This document shows positions 17,240-24,084 of a stretch of 64,000 nt of DNA, piece after piece. The notes beneath the pieces were generated by a model, which searched no databases, was not told the DNA's origin, and was given only the letters and a program-made list of their open reading frames with translations. Within the stretch, counting starts at the first letter, position 1. Each line of letters starts with the position of its first letter. A program made the translations under genes and the position numbers. Source of the stretch: Berkiella sp964594635 (lineage in GTDB: Bacteria > Pseudomonadota > Gammaproteobacteria > Berkiellales > Berkiellaceae); contig CAZQMV010000002.1 in NCBI GenBank assembly GCA_964594635.1, positions 124,001 through 188,000 on the forward strand. Reading direction: 5' to 3'.

Positions 17240-18040
17240 TTACCAGAACATGAATAGTAAGAAAGCCCCAAGTGCTAAGCGGTAGCAAACAAAGGGTAGG
17301 ACCCCTATTCTGCCAATCAGGCTCAAAAAGGCCTTAATGCAAAAATAGGCGCTGACAGCGGCAAAAGCGATGCCAATCAACAAGTAAGACCACGCGACGG
17401 GATCGGGAGAGCGGATGATTTTTAAGCCTTCATAAGATCCAGCTAATACAATCAGTGGAATGGAAAGCAAGAAGGAAAATTTTGCAGCAGTGGCACGTTT
17501 GTAGCCAAGCCCTAATCCTGCCGTTAGCGTGATACCTGAGCGAGAGGTGCCAGGAATTAGTGCCAATGTTTGCGCTATGCCAATGATGAGCACATCTTTA
17601 TAGCGTAATTGGCCCATCATTTTGCTATGAGTCGAAAAACGATCGCTCATCAGCAACAACAAACCAAAAGTAATCGTTGAGCAAGCGATGACTAACGGTG
17701 AGCGAAGTGTTGTGGCAATGAAGTCATGTGCCAGAAAACCTATTCCGGCAATAGGAATAGAAGCGATGATGAGTTGCCAAGCAAGTTTGCTATAAAATCG
17801 TGACGGCTTGCCCTGTATTGATCGCCAAAACCCAGCTTGAATGCGCATCAGTTCAATACGGAAATACCAACATACGGCAAGCAATGTACCCACATGAACA
17901 GCCACATCAAATGCTAAGCCTTGATCTTGCCACCCCGTTAACAGGGGAACCAATATCAAATGTGCAGAGCTAGAAATCGGTAAAAATTCGGTTAAGCCTT
18001 GCACAATCGCCAGGGTAATGACTTGCATTAATTCATTCAT
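17240..18040 (-). CDS. uppP: Undecaprenyl-diphosphatase UppP (BacA)
   Basis: Integral membrane enzyme of 266 residues that removes one phosphate from undecaprenyl diphosphate, recycling the lipid carrier of peptidoglycan synthesis. The two signature regions are present: GLTEFLPISSSAHLIL (about residues 15-30, with the catalytic Glu and Ser) and PGTSRSGITLTAGL (about 163-176). About eight hydrophobic segments fit the family. Its start overlaps the stop of the upstream gene by four bases (ATGA), so the two are translationally coupled. Confidence 0.95.
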   Translation of the reverse strand: MNELMQVITLAIVQGLTEFLPISSSAHLILVPLLTGWQDQGLAFDVAVHVGTLLAVCWYFRIELMRIQAGFWRSIQGKPSRFYSKLAWQLIIASIPIAGIGFLAHDFIATTLRSPLVIACSTITFGLLLLMSDRFSTHSKMMGQLRYKDVLIIGIAQTLALIPGTSRSGITLTAGLGLGYKRATAAKFSFLLSIPLIVLAGSYEGLKIIRSPDPVAWSYLLIGIAFAAVSAYFCIKAFLSLIGRIGVLPFVCYRLALGAFLLFMFW

Positions 18041-18513
18041 GGTGCGGGCTCTTCTTTTTTACTCGATTTTTTTTGTTCTTTCTTGTCTGTTTTCTTTTCT
18101 TCCTTGTTGTCGTCTTTTGTTGCTTCTTTACAATCAGCGAGGTTTTGTTTTTTGGAACTCAAGAATTTTTCAAACAGATCGAGGCTACATTTACCGACGA
18201 CAGCGCCCCAACGTTTGCTGTGTTCATCATTGAGTTCTGCTGGTAATGCCAGAGCAACATTATTTAAGCAAGCTTGAACGAACAACTTATTAAAATCGAC
18301 ACACTCATTTTGTGTCACTGAAAAGCACTTCATAAAATATTGGTCTTTTTCACAAAGAAGGGGCGGTAATTTATTTTGGATGTTTTCCATCCATGCTTTT
18401 TTGGCAACAAGCTTATTTTCTTCTGCAGGCGCCTTTGTGACTGGCTTGTTTGCATTCGCTGCTTGGAAAAAACTGATCATTAATAAAGTTAGTGTAATGG
18501 CTATTTTTCGCAT
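18037..18513 (-). CDS. Secreted Cys-containing, Lys-rich-tailed protein, unknown function
   Basis: Protein of 158 residues, not recognised. It starts MRKIAITLTLLMISFFQAANA, a signal peptide, with AAGGGATAACT before the ATG at 18513. The mature part has six Cys (around LLCEKDQYFMKCFSV, NECVDF, QACLNN, GKCSLD, ADCKEA), which may form disulphides in the periplasm, and a C-terminal charged tail of alternating Lys, Asp and Glu (about the last 35 residues). It is translationally coupled to uppP, which is unusual for that gene; the link may be only operonic. The 270 bases upstream, shared with a divergent gene, hold no other gene. Confidence 0.72.
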   Translation of the reverse strand: MRKIAITLTLLMISFFQAANANKPVTKAPAEENKLVAKKAWMENIQNKLPPLLCEKDQYFMKCFSVTQNECVDFNKLFVQACLNNVALALPAELNDEHSKRWGAVVGKCSLDLFEKFLSSKKQNLADCKEATKDDNKEEKKTDKKEQKKSSKKEEPAP

Positions 18514-18787
18514 ATAGTTATCCCTTGGGCAGGCGCTGTGCATTGATTATAACCGATTGTGCTCTCATGTTAACCGCAGTTGTTTTTATTGGTTAAATAA
18601 CAAACTGCTGTAATGTCGATGCTTTTTACAGCTCTCCTTTTTTTGCGTCAAAAATTCAACACATGCGGCTCGCCAATACCCCGCTTCAAAAATTTTTTTA
18701 ACGTAATTTCAGCGTGATAAATCCAAAACAAAAAAAAATCTCAATCTTGGCATCAAGGTTGCATTGATCAATGTAAAAGAGAAAAAG

Positions 18788-19156
18788 ATGAAAAAAATGA
18801 AAATATCAAAAACAAGCATTGCAGGAATAATGTTGATTGTCGGATGTGCGTTAAGTGCTTTTGCTAATGAAGAGAACCCTTCACCCCAAAAGATCATCAT
18901 CAAGCACCCGGTAGGTCACTTTGTTGAAGAAGGCCCAGCGCCATTTGGCATTGCAAGCTACGCCTTCTATCAATCAAAAATTGAGGAATCGCAGCGTTTA
19001 CAGGTATTAGAAAAGCCCATCATAACGTGCTTACTGTTGCGGGTGCTGCCCAGGCAATGGCCAGCCATCTACAGCTACCGAGCCATGCTATTGGGGGCAA
19101 TAATCGTGATGATACCCGGATTTTTTTTAAGAACTTTACGCAGAAAAAATGTCTAA
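18788..19156 (+). CDS. Small secreted protein, possibly frameshifted
   Basis: Open frame of 122 residues beginning MKKMKISKTSIAGIML with a signal peptide ending near SAFA, then a soluble segment (KHPVGHFVEEGPAPFG). After about residue 70 the frame reads CLLLRVLPRQWPAIYSYR, which looks like out-of-frame translation. Shifting by one base near 18998 gives a more natural hydrophilic continuation (VLTVAGAAQAMASHLQLPSH ... ending KKCLTY) that stops at 19164. Either the gene carries a one-base frameshift or the continuous frame is real. Function is unknown. AGAG lies about five bases before the ATG. Confidence 0.5.
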   Translation: MKKMKISKTSIAGIMLIVGCALSAFANEENPSPQKIIIKHPVGHFVEEGPAPFGIASYAFYQSKIEESQRLQVLEKPIITCLLLRVLPRQWPAIYSYRAMLLGAIIVMIPGFFLRTLRRKNV

Positions 19157-19208
19157 CTTATTAGGATCGTAGCGAATGCAAAGGATTGAAAGCTTAGGAG
19201 ACGAAACA

Positions 19209-19451
19209 ATGTGGCATCATAAAACCAAAATAGGCACCTTTTGGATTGTAGAATCTGAAGAAAACCATGAATATTTTTTGGGAATGGATAACGATTCTTT
19301 AGGTCGTTACAAACGTCTGGAAGATGCCATTAAAGACATCCGGGAACAATCAACAGGGCAGCTAAGATGGGATGAAGCGCGTTCAAGCTTCGTACCAGAG
19401 GATGTGCATGAATGGGTAGAAGGCGAACCAGAGAATTGGAATAAGTTCTAG
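19209..19451 (+). CDS. Small acidic cytosolic protein, unknown function
   Basis: Protein of 80 residues, not recognised. I placed the start at ATG 19209 (MWHHKTKIGTFWIVESEE), which has AGGAG eight bases upstream, rather than an upstream start 33 bases earlier. It is rich in Glu, Asp and Trp, has no signal peptide, and looks like a single small alpha/beta domain with the pattern GTFWIVES ... YFLGMDND ... RLEDAIKDIRE. It sits between the small secreted gene and rpmE. Confidence 0.65.
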   Translation: MWHHKTKIGTFWIVESEENHEYFLGMDNDSLGRYKRLEDAIKDIREQSTGQLRWDEARSSFVPEDVHEWVEGEPENWNKF

Positions 19452-19637
19452 TTTAATGAAGCTTTCTGCGATATTTAGAAAGATTACCAACCCATTCCAA
19501 AGGTAGCAACAAAAGCTGCCTTGCTTGGAAAGGGTAGGTCAGCTATCATGGCAGCCCTACTGAGTATTTCCATAAAAATAACCATTAAGCATGGTGCACT
19601 CAATGAGTGCGGCGATGCATTTGTAAAGGACAGTGAC

Positions 19638-19883
19638 ATGAAAGCCGAGATTCACCCAGATTATAAATCCGTTTCAGTGGTGTGTAACTGCGGAAACACC
19701 TTCCACACGCGTTCAACCTACCGCCAAGACACTATGCGAGTAGATATTTGTAATGAATGCCATCCATTTTATACCGGTAAACATAAAATCGTAGATACTG
19801 AAGGTCGCATCGATAAATTCTGGCGTCGATATGGTGCTAAGGATAAGATTGAGAATGCGAAGAATGAAGCAGGAAGCAAGTAA
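19638..19883 (+). CDS. rpmE: Ribosomal protein L31 (zinc-binding form)
   Basis: Large-subunit protein of 81 residues, starting MKAEIHPDYKSVSVVCNCG. Cys residues in VCNCG and CNECHPFYTG make the zinc site of the C+ form of L31. AAAGGA precedes the ATG at 19638. The stretch 19452-19637 contains no gene but several short inverted segments (for example AAGCTGCC near 19511 against GGCAGC near 19551) that could form an autoregulatory leader; this is only a suggestion. A strong terminator follows. Confidence 0.95.
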   Translation: MKAEIHPDYKSVSVVCNCGNTFHTRSTYRQDTMRVDICNECHPFYTGKHKIVDTEGRIDKFWRRYGAKDKIENAKNEAGSK

Positions 19884-19906
19884 GTACACAAATTCTTCTT
19901 TATGAC

Positions 19907-19932
19907 AAAAGGGCGCTTTGGCGCCCTTTTTT
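19907..19932 (+). terminator. Rho-independent terminator after rpmE
   Basis: AAAAGGGCGC (19907-19916), loop TTTG, then GCGCCCTTTT (19921-19930) continuing into T. The flanking A and T runs make it effective in both directions. Confidence 0.93.
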
Positions 19933-19977
19933 GTCTCAAACGCTTACTGAATAAAAGCAGTATCTTAGGTGAGTTTT

Positions 19978-21282
19978 ATGACAAATGATTTAAAAAAAGC
20001 AGCGCTTGATTACCATGCGTTCCCAATGCCTGGGAAATTATGCATTGCTTTGAGTAAACCAACTGAAACCCAAAGGGACTTAGCACTCGCTTACACCCCC
20101 GGTGTCGCAGAGCCCGTTAGAGCGATTAAGGCCAATCCTGATGATGCCTATCGCTACACCTTGAAATCCAATTTGGTTGGTGTGATCACCAATGGTACTG
20201 CTGTGCTGGGTTTGGGCGATGTAGGGCCGCTTGCGGCGAAACCTGTGATGGAAGGAAAAGCGGTACTTTTTAAACGCTTTGCCAATATCGATGTTTTTGA
20301 TATTGAAGTTGAAGCATCCGATCCCCAAACGTTTGTGAATACCGTCGCGAATATTTCGCCAACGTTTGGCGGAATTAACTTGGAAGATATTAAAGGCCCT
20401 CAATGTTTTGAAATAGAACAAGCCTTGAGTGAACGCCTCGATATTCCCGTGTTTCATGATGATCAGCATGGCACCGCCATTATTGTGGTGGCAGGATTGC
20501 TAAACGCAATTGAACTCCAAGAGAAATCTCTTTCTGACATTAAGGTGGTTTGTTTGGGAGCAGGTGCGGCTGGCATTGCTTCTATGCGTTTACTCATGGC
20601 TGTGGGGCTGCGTCGCGATCAAATCATTATGGTTGATAGACAAGGCATTATTCACACGGCAAGAACCGATTTAAATACGTATAAATTTGCTTTTGCAGCG
20701 CAAACGGAACAGAGAACTCTAGAAGAAGCCATGGTTGGCGCAGATGTGATCATTGGTGTTTCTGGCCCCGATCTTTTAACGGGTCGTATGCTACAAGCCA
20801 TGGCGCCACGACCCATTGTTTTTGCGTTATCAAATCCCGATCCTGAAATTCTGCCTAGCATTGCTCATCAAGTGAGAGACGATTTAATCATGGCGACAGG
20901 GCGTAGCGATTATCCAAATCAAGTGAATAACGTGTTATGTTTCCCCTACATATTCAGAGGGGCATTGGACGTTAGAGCCAGTAAGATCAATCAAGAAATG
21001 ATGATAGCTGCAGTTAATGCCATTCGAAATTTGGCCAAGGAACCTGTGCCAGAGGTGGTGTTGAAGGCTTACAATACAAATGAAACTGTCTCGTTTGGGA
21101 AGGATTATATTTTACCCAAGCCAACGGATCCCCGTTTATTGCCGATAGTTTCCTCAGCGGTCGCAAAAGCTGCGGTAGAAACAGGCGTAGCACGGATCCC
21201 CTATCCATCACATTATCCACTCGATTTGATCTTGGCATCAAATTCAATGGGTGCGAAAGTGTTAGAAGAAGAAAGTCTCTAA
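19978..21282 (+). CDS. maeB: Malic enzyme, short form (MaeB-like without PTA domain)
   Basis: Oxidative decarboxylation of malate to pyruvate with NAD(P)+. The 434-residue protein starts MTNDLKKAALDYH at ATG 19978, with AGGTGAG upstream. It has the family motifs NGTAVLGLGDVGPLAAKP (about residues 74-91), the metal-site HDDQHGTAI (about 161-169) and the cofactor fold LGAGAAGIASM. It lacks the C-terminal phosphotransacetylase-like domain of the long enterobacterial MaeB (about 760 residues). Malate dehydrogenase follows 40 bases later, so the two form a malate-handling unit. Cofactor preference is undetermined. Confidence 0.93.
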   Translation: MTNDLKKAALDYHAFPMPGKLCIALSKPTETQRDLALAYTPGVAEPVRAIKANPDDAYRYTLKSNLVGVITNGTAVLGLGDVGPLAAKPVMEGKAVLFKRFANIDVFDIEVEASDPQTFVNTVANISPTFGGINLEDIKGPQCFEIEQALSERLDIPVFHDDQHGTAIIVVAGLLNAIELQEKSLSDIKVVCLGAGAAGIASMRLLMAVGLRRDQIIMVDRQGIIHTARTDLNTYKFAFAAQTEQRTLEEAMVGADVIIGVSGPDLLTGRMLQAMAPRPIVFALSNPDPEILPSIAHQVRDDLIMATGRSDYPNQVNNVLCFPYIFRGALDVRASKINQEMMIAAVNAIRNLAKEPVPEVVLKAYNTNETVSFGKDYILPKPTDPRLLPIVSSAVAKAAVETGVARIPYPSHYPLDLILASNSMGAKVLEEESL

Positions 21283-21322
21283 GTTTTAAAAAACATCGTT
21301 CAAGGATATAAGGAGAGTAACC

Positions 21323-22276
21323 ATGGCAAGAGCAAAAATAGGTTTAATTGGGGCTGGAAATATTGGTGGCACATTAGCGCACCTCATTTTGCAAAAAAAA
21401 TTAGGTGATGTGGTTTTATACGACATTGCTGAAGGCGTACCACAAGGTAAAGCGCTAGATTTAGCACAATGTGAGCCGATTGAAGGGTTTGATGCCACGG
21501 TAACGGGCACCAACGATTATAAAGATATTGCTAATTGTGATGTGGTCATTGTAACGGCAGGTATCCCTCGCAAACCTGGTATGAGCCGCGATGATTTATT
21601 AGCAATTAATACCAAAGTGATGAAGGCCGTGGGTGATGGTATTAAACAATATTGTCCTAAAACGTTTGTGATCTGTATCACTAACCCACTGGACGTGATG
21701 GTAAAAGTTTTACAAGACGCTGCAGGCGTGCCTGACAACATGATTGTCGGTATGGCGGGCGTTCTAGATTCAGCGCGTTTTCGTACCTTCTTGTCATGGG
21801 AATTGGGTGTCTCCGTTAATCAAGTGCAAGCTTATGTATTAGGTGGTCATGGCGATTCGATGGTGCCGCTGGTTGGCATGAGCAACGTTGCGGGTGTCAC
21901 CTTAGAACAAATGGTTAAAAAAGGCACGATGAGCCAAGCGAAGCTAGACGAAATTGTTAAACGCACGCGTAATGGGGGCGGTGAAATTGTCGCGCTCCTA
22001 AAAACCGGCTCTGCTTTTTATGCACCGGCATCAGCTGCGATTTCCATGGCAGAAGCTTATCTGTATGATACCAAAGCGATTTTACCTTGTGCCGCTAAAC
22101 TCAAAACCGGTCAATATGGCGTGAAAAAACCGTTATTCGTGGGTGTACCTGCGAAAATTGGTGCCAAAGGTGTTGAACAAATCATCGAAGTCGCTTTAAC
22201 CGAAGCAGAACAACAAAACCTGCAATTGTCGATCGATGCAGTGATTGAACTGTGTGAGGCTGCAGAAAAGATGTAA
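21323..22276 (+). CDS. mdh: Malate dehydrogenase, LDH-like type
   Basis: Reversible NAD-dependent oxidation of malate to oxaloacetate in the TCA cycle. The 317-residue protein has the dinucleotide motif GAGNIGGT (about residues 10-17), the substrate-binding arginines in GIPRKPGMSRDDLL (about 79-92), and the catalytic His in GGHGDSMVPL (about 174-183). Arg rather than Gln in the substrate loop marks it as malate and not lactate dehydrogenase. Sequence type is the lactate-dehydrogenase-like MDH typical of alphaproteobacteria, Bacillus and others. AAGGAGAG precedes the start. Confidence 0.95.
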   Translation: MARAKIGLIGAGNIGGTLAHLILQKKLGDVVLYDIAEGVPQGKALDLAQCEPIEGFDATVTGTNDYKDIANCDVVIVTAGIPRKPGMSRDDLLAINTKVMKAVGDGIKQYCPKTFVICITNPLDVMVKVLQDAAGVPDNMIVGMAGVLDSARFRTFLSWELGVSVNQVQAYVLGGHGDSMVPLVGMSNVAGVTLEQMVKKGTMSQAKLDEIVKRTRNGGGEIVALLKTGSAFYAPASAAISMAEAYLYDTKAILPCAAKLKTGQYGVKKPLFVGVPAKIGAKGVEQIIEVALTEAEQQNLQLSIDAVIELCEAAEKM

Positions 22277-22294
22277 TCTAAAATTAGAATGTAG

Positions 22295-22316
22295 GGGCGG
22301 ACCTCTGTGTCCGCCC
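22295..22316. repeat. Short perfect hairpin after mdh
   Basis: GGGCGGAC (22295-22302) and GTCCGCCC (22309-22316) are perfectly complementary across a six-base loop. No T run follows, so it is more likely an intergenic repeat or mRNA-stabilising stem than a terminator. Short GC-rich stems of this kind are common dispersed elements in bacterial genomes. Confidence 0.6.
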
Positions 22317-22385
22317 GTTGCTGAAGTGTTAGGCTGGTGTGCACACCTAAACAAAAATGCGAACAAACTGTAACGAGAATTCAGA

Positions 22386-22601
22386 ATGTTAATATTAAGT
22401 TTACATGATGCAATCGTTCATTTTGAAGAACTAGTAGAAGCCACAATCAATGGTGAAGAAACAGTAATTACTAAAGCAGGTAAACCTGTTGCAAAATTGA
22501 TCCCTATCACGCCCCTTAATCAACAGCGTAAGTTTGGTGTTCTTAAGGGGAAAATTAAGATTGCAAAAGATTTTGATGCTCCCTTGATTGATGACATGTG
22601 A
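22386..22601 (+). CDS. Type II antitoxin, Phd/YefM (VapB-like) family
   Basis: Protein of 71 residues. The N-terminal DNA-binding part has the family pattern HDAIVHFEELVEA, followed by TVITKAGKPVAKLIPI (about residues 28-43), which is the classic Phd/YefM core. The C-terminal tail (KGKIKIAKDFDAPLIDDM) resembles the toxin-binding end of antitoxins paired with PIN-domain VapC toxins, where the toxin gene normally overlaps or follows. No PIN toxin follows; an alaX fragment does. The antitoxin is therefore an orphan or the remnant of a TA pair. The ribosome binding site is weak. Confidence 0.82.
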   Translation: MLILSLHDAIVHFEELVEATINGEETVITKAGKPVAKLIPITPLNQQRKFGVLKGKIKIAKDFDAPLIDDM

Positions 22602-22902
22602 GCAAAACCATGCGCATATTTCAGAATCTAAAGCGCGTATCGATTTTAAATTGCCCGTCAATGTAAAAACCTATTTTGAAGATATTCTGGGCCAATATAA
22701 CCAGATCATTGCAGCCGATCTTCCTATCCACGAAGACTTCTCTGATGAAGCAAATCATCGACGCTTTTGGAAAATTGAAGGTTTTGCAGAAGTACCGTGT
22801 GGTGGCACGCATGTGAAGTCCCCTGTGGAGGTTGGCTTGGTTAAATTAAAGCGAGAACTGGTTGGCAAAGGTGTCGAGCGGATTGAAATTCGGTTACTGT
22901 AA
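22591..22902 (+). pseudogene. Alanyl-tRNA editing protein (AlaX) C-terminal fragment
   Basis: Open frame of 103 residues matching only the second half of AlaX-type trans-editing proteins: ADLPIHEDF, then IEGFAEVPCGGTHV (about residues 61-74) with the Cys and His zinc ligands, then VERIEIRLL at the end. The first half, which carries the HxxxH ligands, is absent, and the upstream space is occupied by the antitoxin gene, with which it overlaps by 11 bases. Intact AlaX proteins are about twice this length. It is most likely a truncated gene left by insertion or recombination, not a functional editing enzyme. Confidence 0.65.
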
Positions 22903-22963
22903 TAAAATCTCCTCATAAAGCGTCTATATTTTAAGAGATGATTAAAATAAATTGAGGTTATCT

Positions 22964-23284
22964 ATGCGCCTATTAAAATTATGTACAGTATCACTATTAT
23001 TCATTTCGTCGGTGGTATTGGCTTCAGCCGGTGGTGGTAGCGCAAGTGGCGGTGGTAGTGCGGCTGGTGTCACAAGTGGTAGCACGCAAAACAGTCAAGC
23101 AATTAGTGGTAGCACGCAAAATAGCCGTGCGTTAGACAGTCATACGCCCAATGATGAAGCGCTCGATATAAGAAATTCTGCTAATCAAAATAATTCACAA
23201 AATAGAGAACAATATCGGCCGGGACAAACGGTAAATCCCGCCCCTTCAGATCGAGGCAATCAAGGGCTTGATTCTGAACAATAA
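22964..23284 (+). CDS. Secreted Gly/Ser/Asn-rich low-complexity protein
   Basis: Protein of 106 residues, not recognised. The start at ATG 22964 (MRLLKLCTVSLLFISSVVLA) gives a good signal peptide, with GAGGT upstream. The mature part begins SAGGGSASGGGSAAG and has two copies of SGSTQNS(Q/R)A, followed by Asn/Gln/Asp-rich sequence, and is almost certainly disordered. It ends five bases before the convergent PhzF-family gene. Confidence 0.65.
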   Translation: MRLLKLCTVSLLFISSVVLASAGGGSASGGGSAAGVTSGSTQNSQAISGSTQNSRALDSHTPNDEALDIRNSANQNNSQNREQYRPGQTVNPAPSDRGNQGLDSEQ

Positions 23285-23289
23285 GATTA

Positions 23290-24072
23290 TCAGGCGAGCC
23301 AGTTACCAGCCATGATGGTAATGGCTTTGCCTGTTAACAGCACGCGATCATTTTTAATGTGAATATGTAAAACACCGCCGCGACTGCTTGCTTGATAGGC
23401 AATAAATTGTTGTTTATGTAAACGTTTAGACCAGTAATCGGCGAGTTTGCAATGAGCGGAACCGGTAACAGGATCTTCGTTAACACCCACATTAGGTCCA
23501 AAAAAACGTGATACAAAATCATATTTGTGCGATTTAGCAGTGACTACAACGGCCCTTGCATCCACTTGACGAATTTTTTCAAAATTGGGGTTCAAGGAAA
23601 TAACTCGCTGTTCGTTTTTTAAAACGACTAATACATCGTCATGCCCTTGTACAACTTCTTCAATTTCGCCTTCAAGATCTAAAATCTTTTCAAAAGTGCT
23701 GATGTCAAGTTGGGTGCTGATCGGTTGTAAAGGAAAATCTAATGTTATCCCATCGCTATCTTGAGTGACTTTGAGAGGACCAGAAAGTGAATCGTAAGAA
23801 ATCATCGTTCCGTTGATCAATTTTTCTTGGAATAAAATATGTGAAGCCGCCATCGTTGCATGGCCACATAATTTTACTTCAACGGTAGGAGTGAACCAGC
23901 GGATGTGGTAGTGATCAAGGCCCTGCTTTTTAACAAATACCGTTTCAGATAGATTCATTTCGGCAGCGATTTGCTGCATGTCTTCTGGAAATTCGTCAAC
24001 TACCATGACGGCAGCTGGATTGCCGGTATAAGGTGCATGAGCAAACGCATCAACAATCCAGATCTTTCTCAT
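23290..24072 (-). CDS. PhzF-family isomerase/epimerase-like protein
   Basis: Protein of 260 residues with the two-lobed diaminopimelate-epimerase fold. Characteristic segments are GNPAAVMV (about residues 17-24), NLSETVFV (about 40-47, with the catalytic Glu of PhzF), GHATMAASH (about 69-77) and NEDPVTGSAHC (about 194-204). PhzF acts in phenazine synthesis, but most family members outside phenazine clusters have unknown substrates, and no phenazine gene is nearby. The start is the ATG at 24072. It lies directly downstream of mrcA in the same direction, separated by 12 bases. Confidence 0.9.
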   Translation of the reverse strand: MRKIWIVDAFAHAPYTGNPAAVMVVDEFPEDMQQIAAEMNLSETVFVKKQGLDHYHIRWFTPTVEVKLCGHATMAASHILFQEKLINGTMISYDSLSGPLKVTQDSDGITLDFPLQPISTQLDISTFEKILDLEGEIEEVVQGHDDVLVVLKNEQRVISLNPNFEKIRQVDARAVVVTAKSHKYDFVSRFFGPNVGVNEDPVTGSAHCKLADYWSKRLHKQQFIAYQASSRGGVLHIHIKNDRVLLTGKAITIMAGNWLA

Positions 24073-24084
24073 CAAACAACTACT

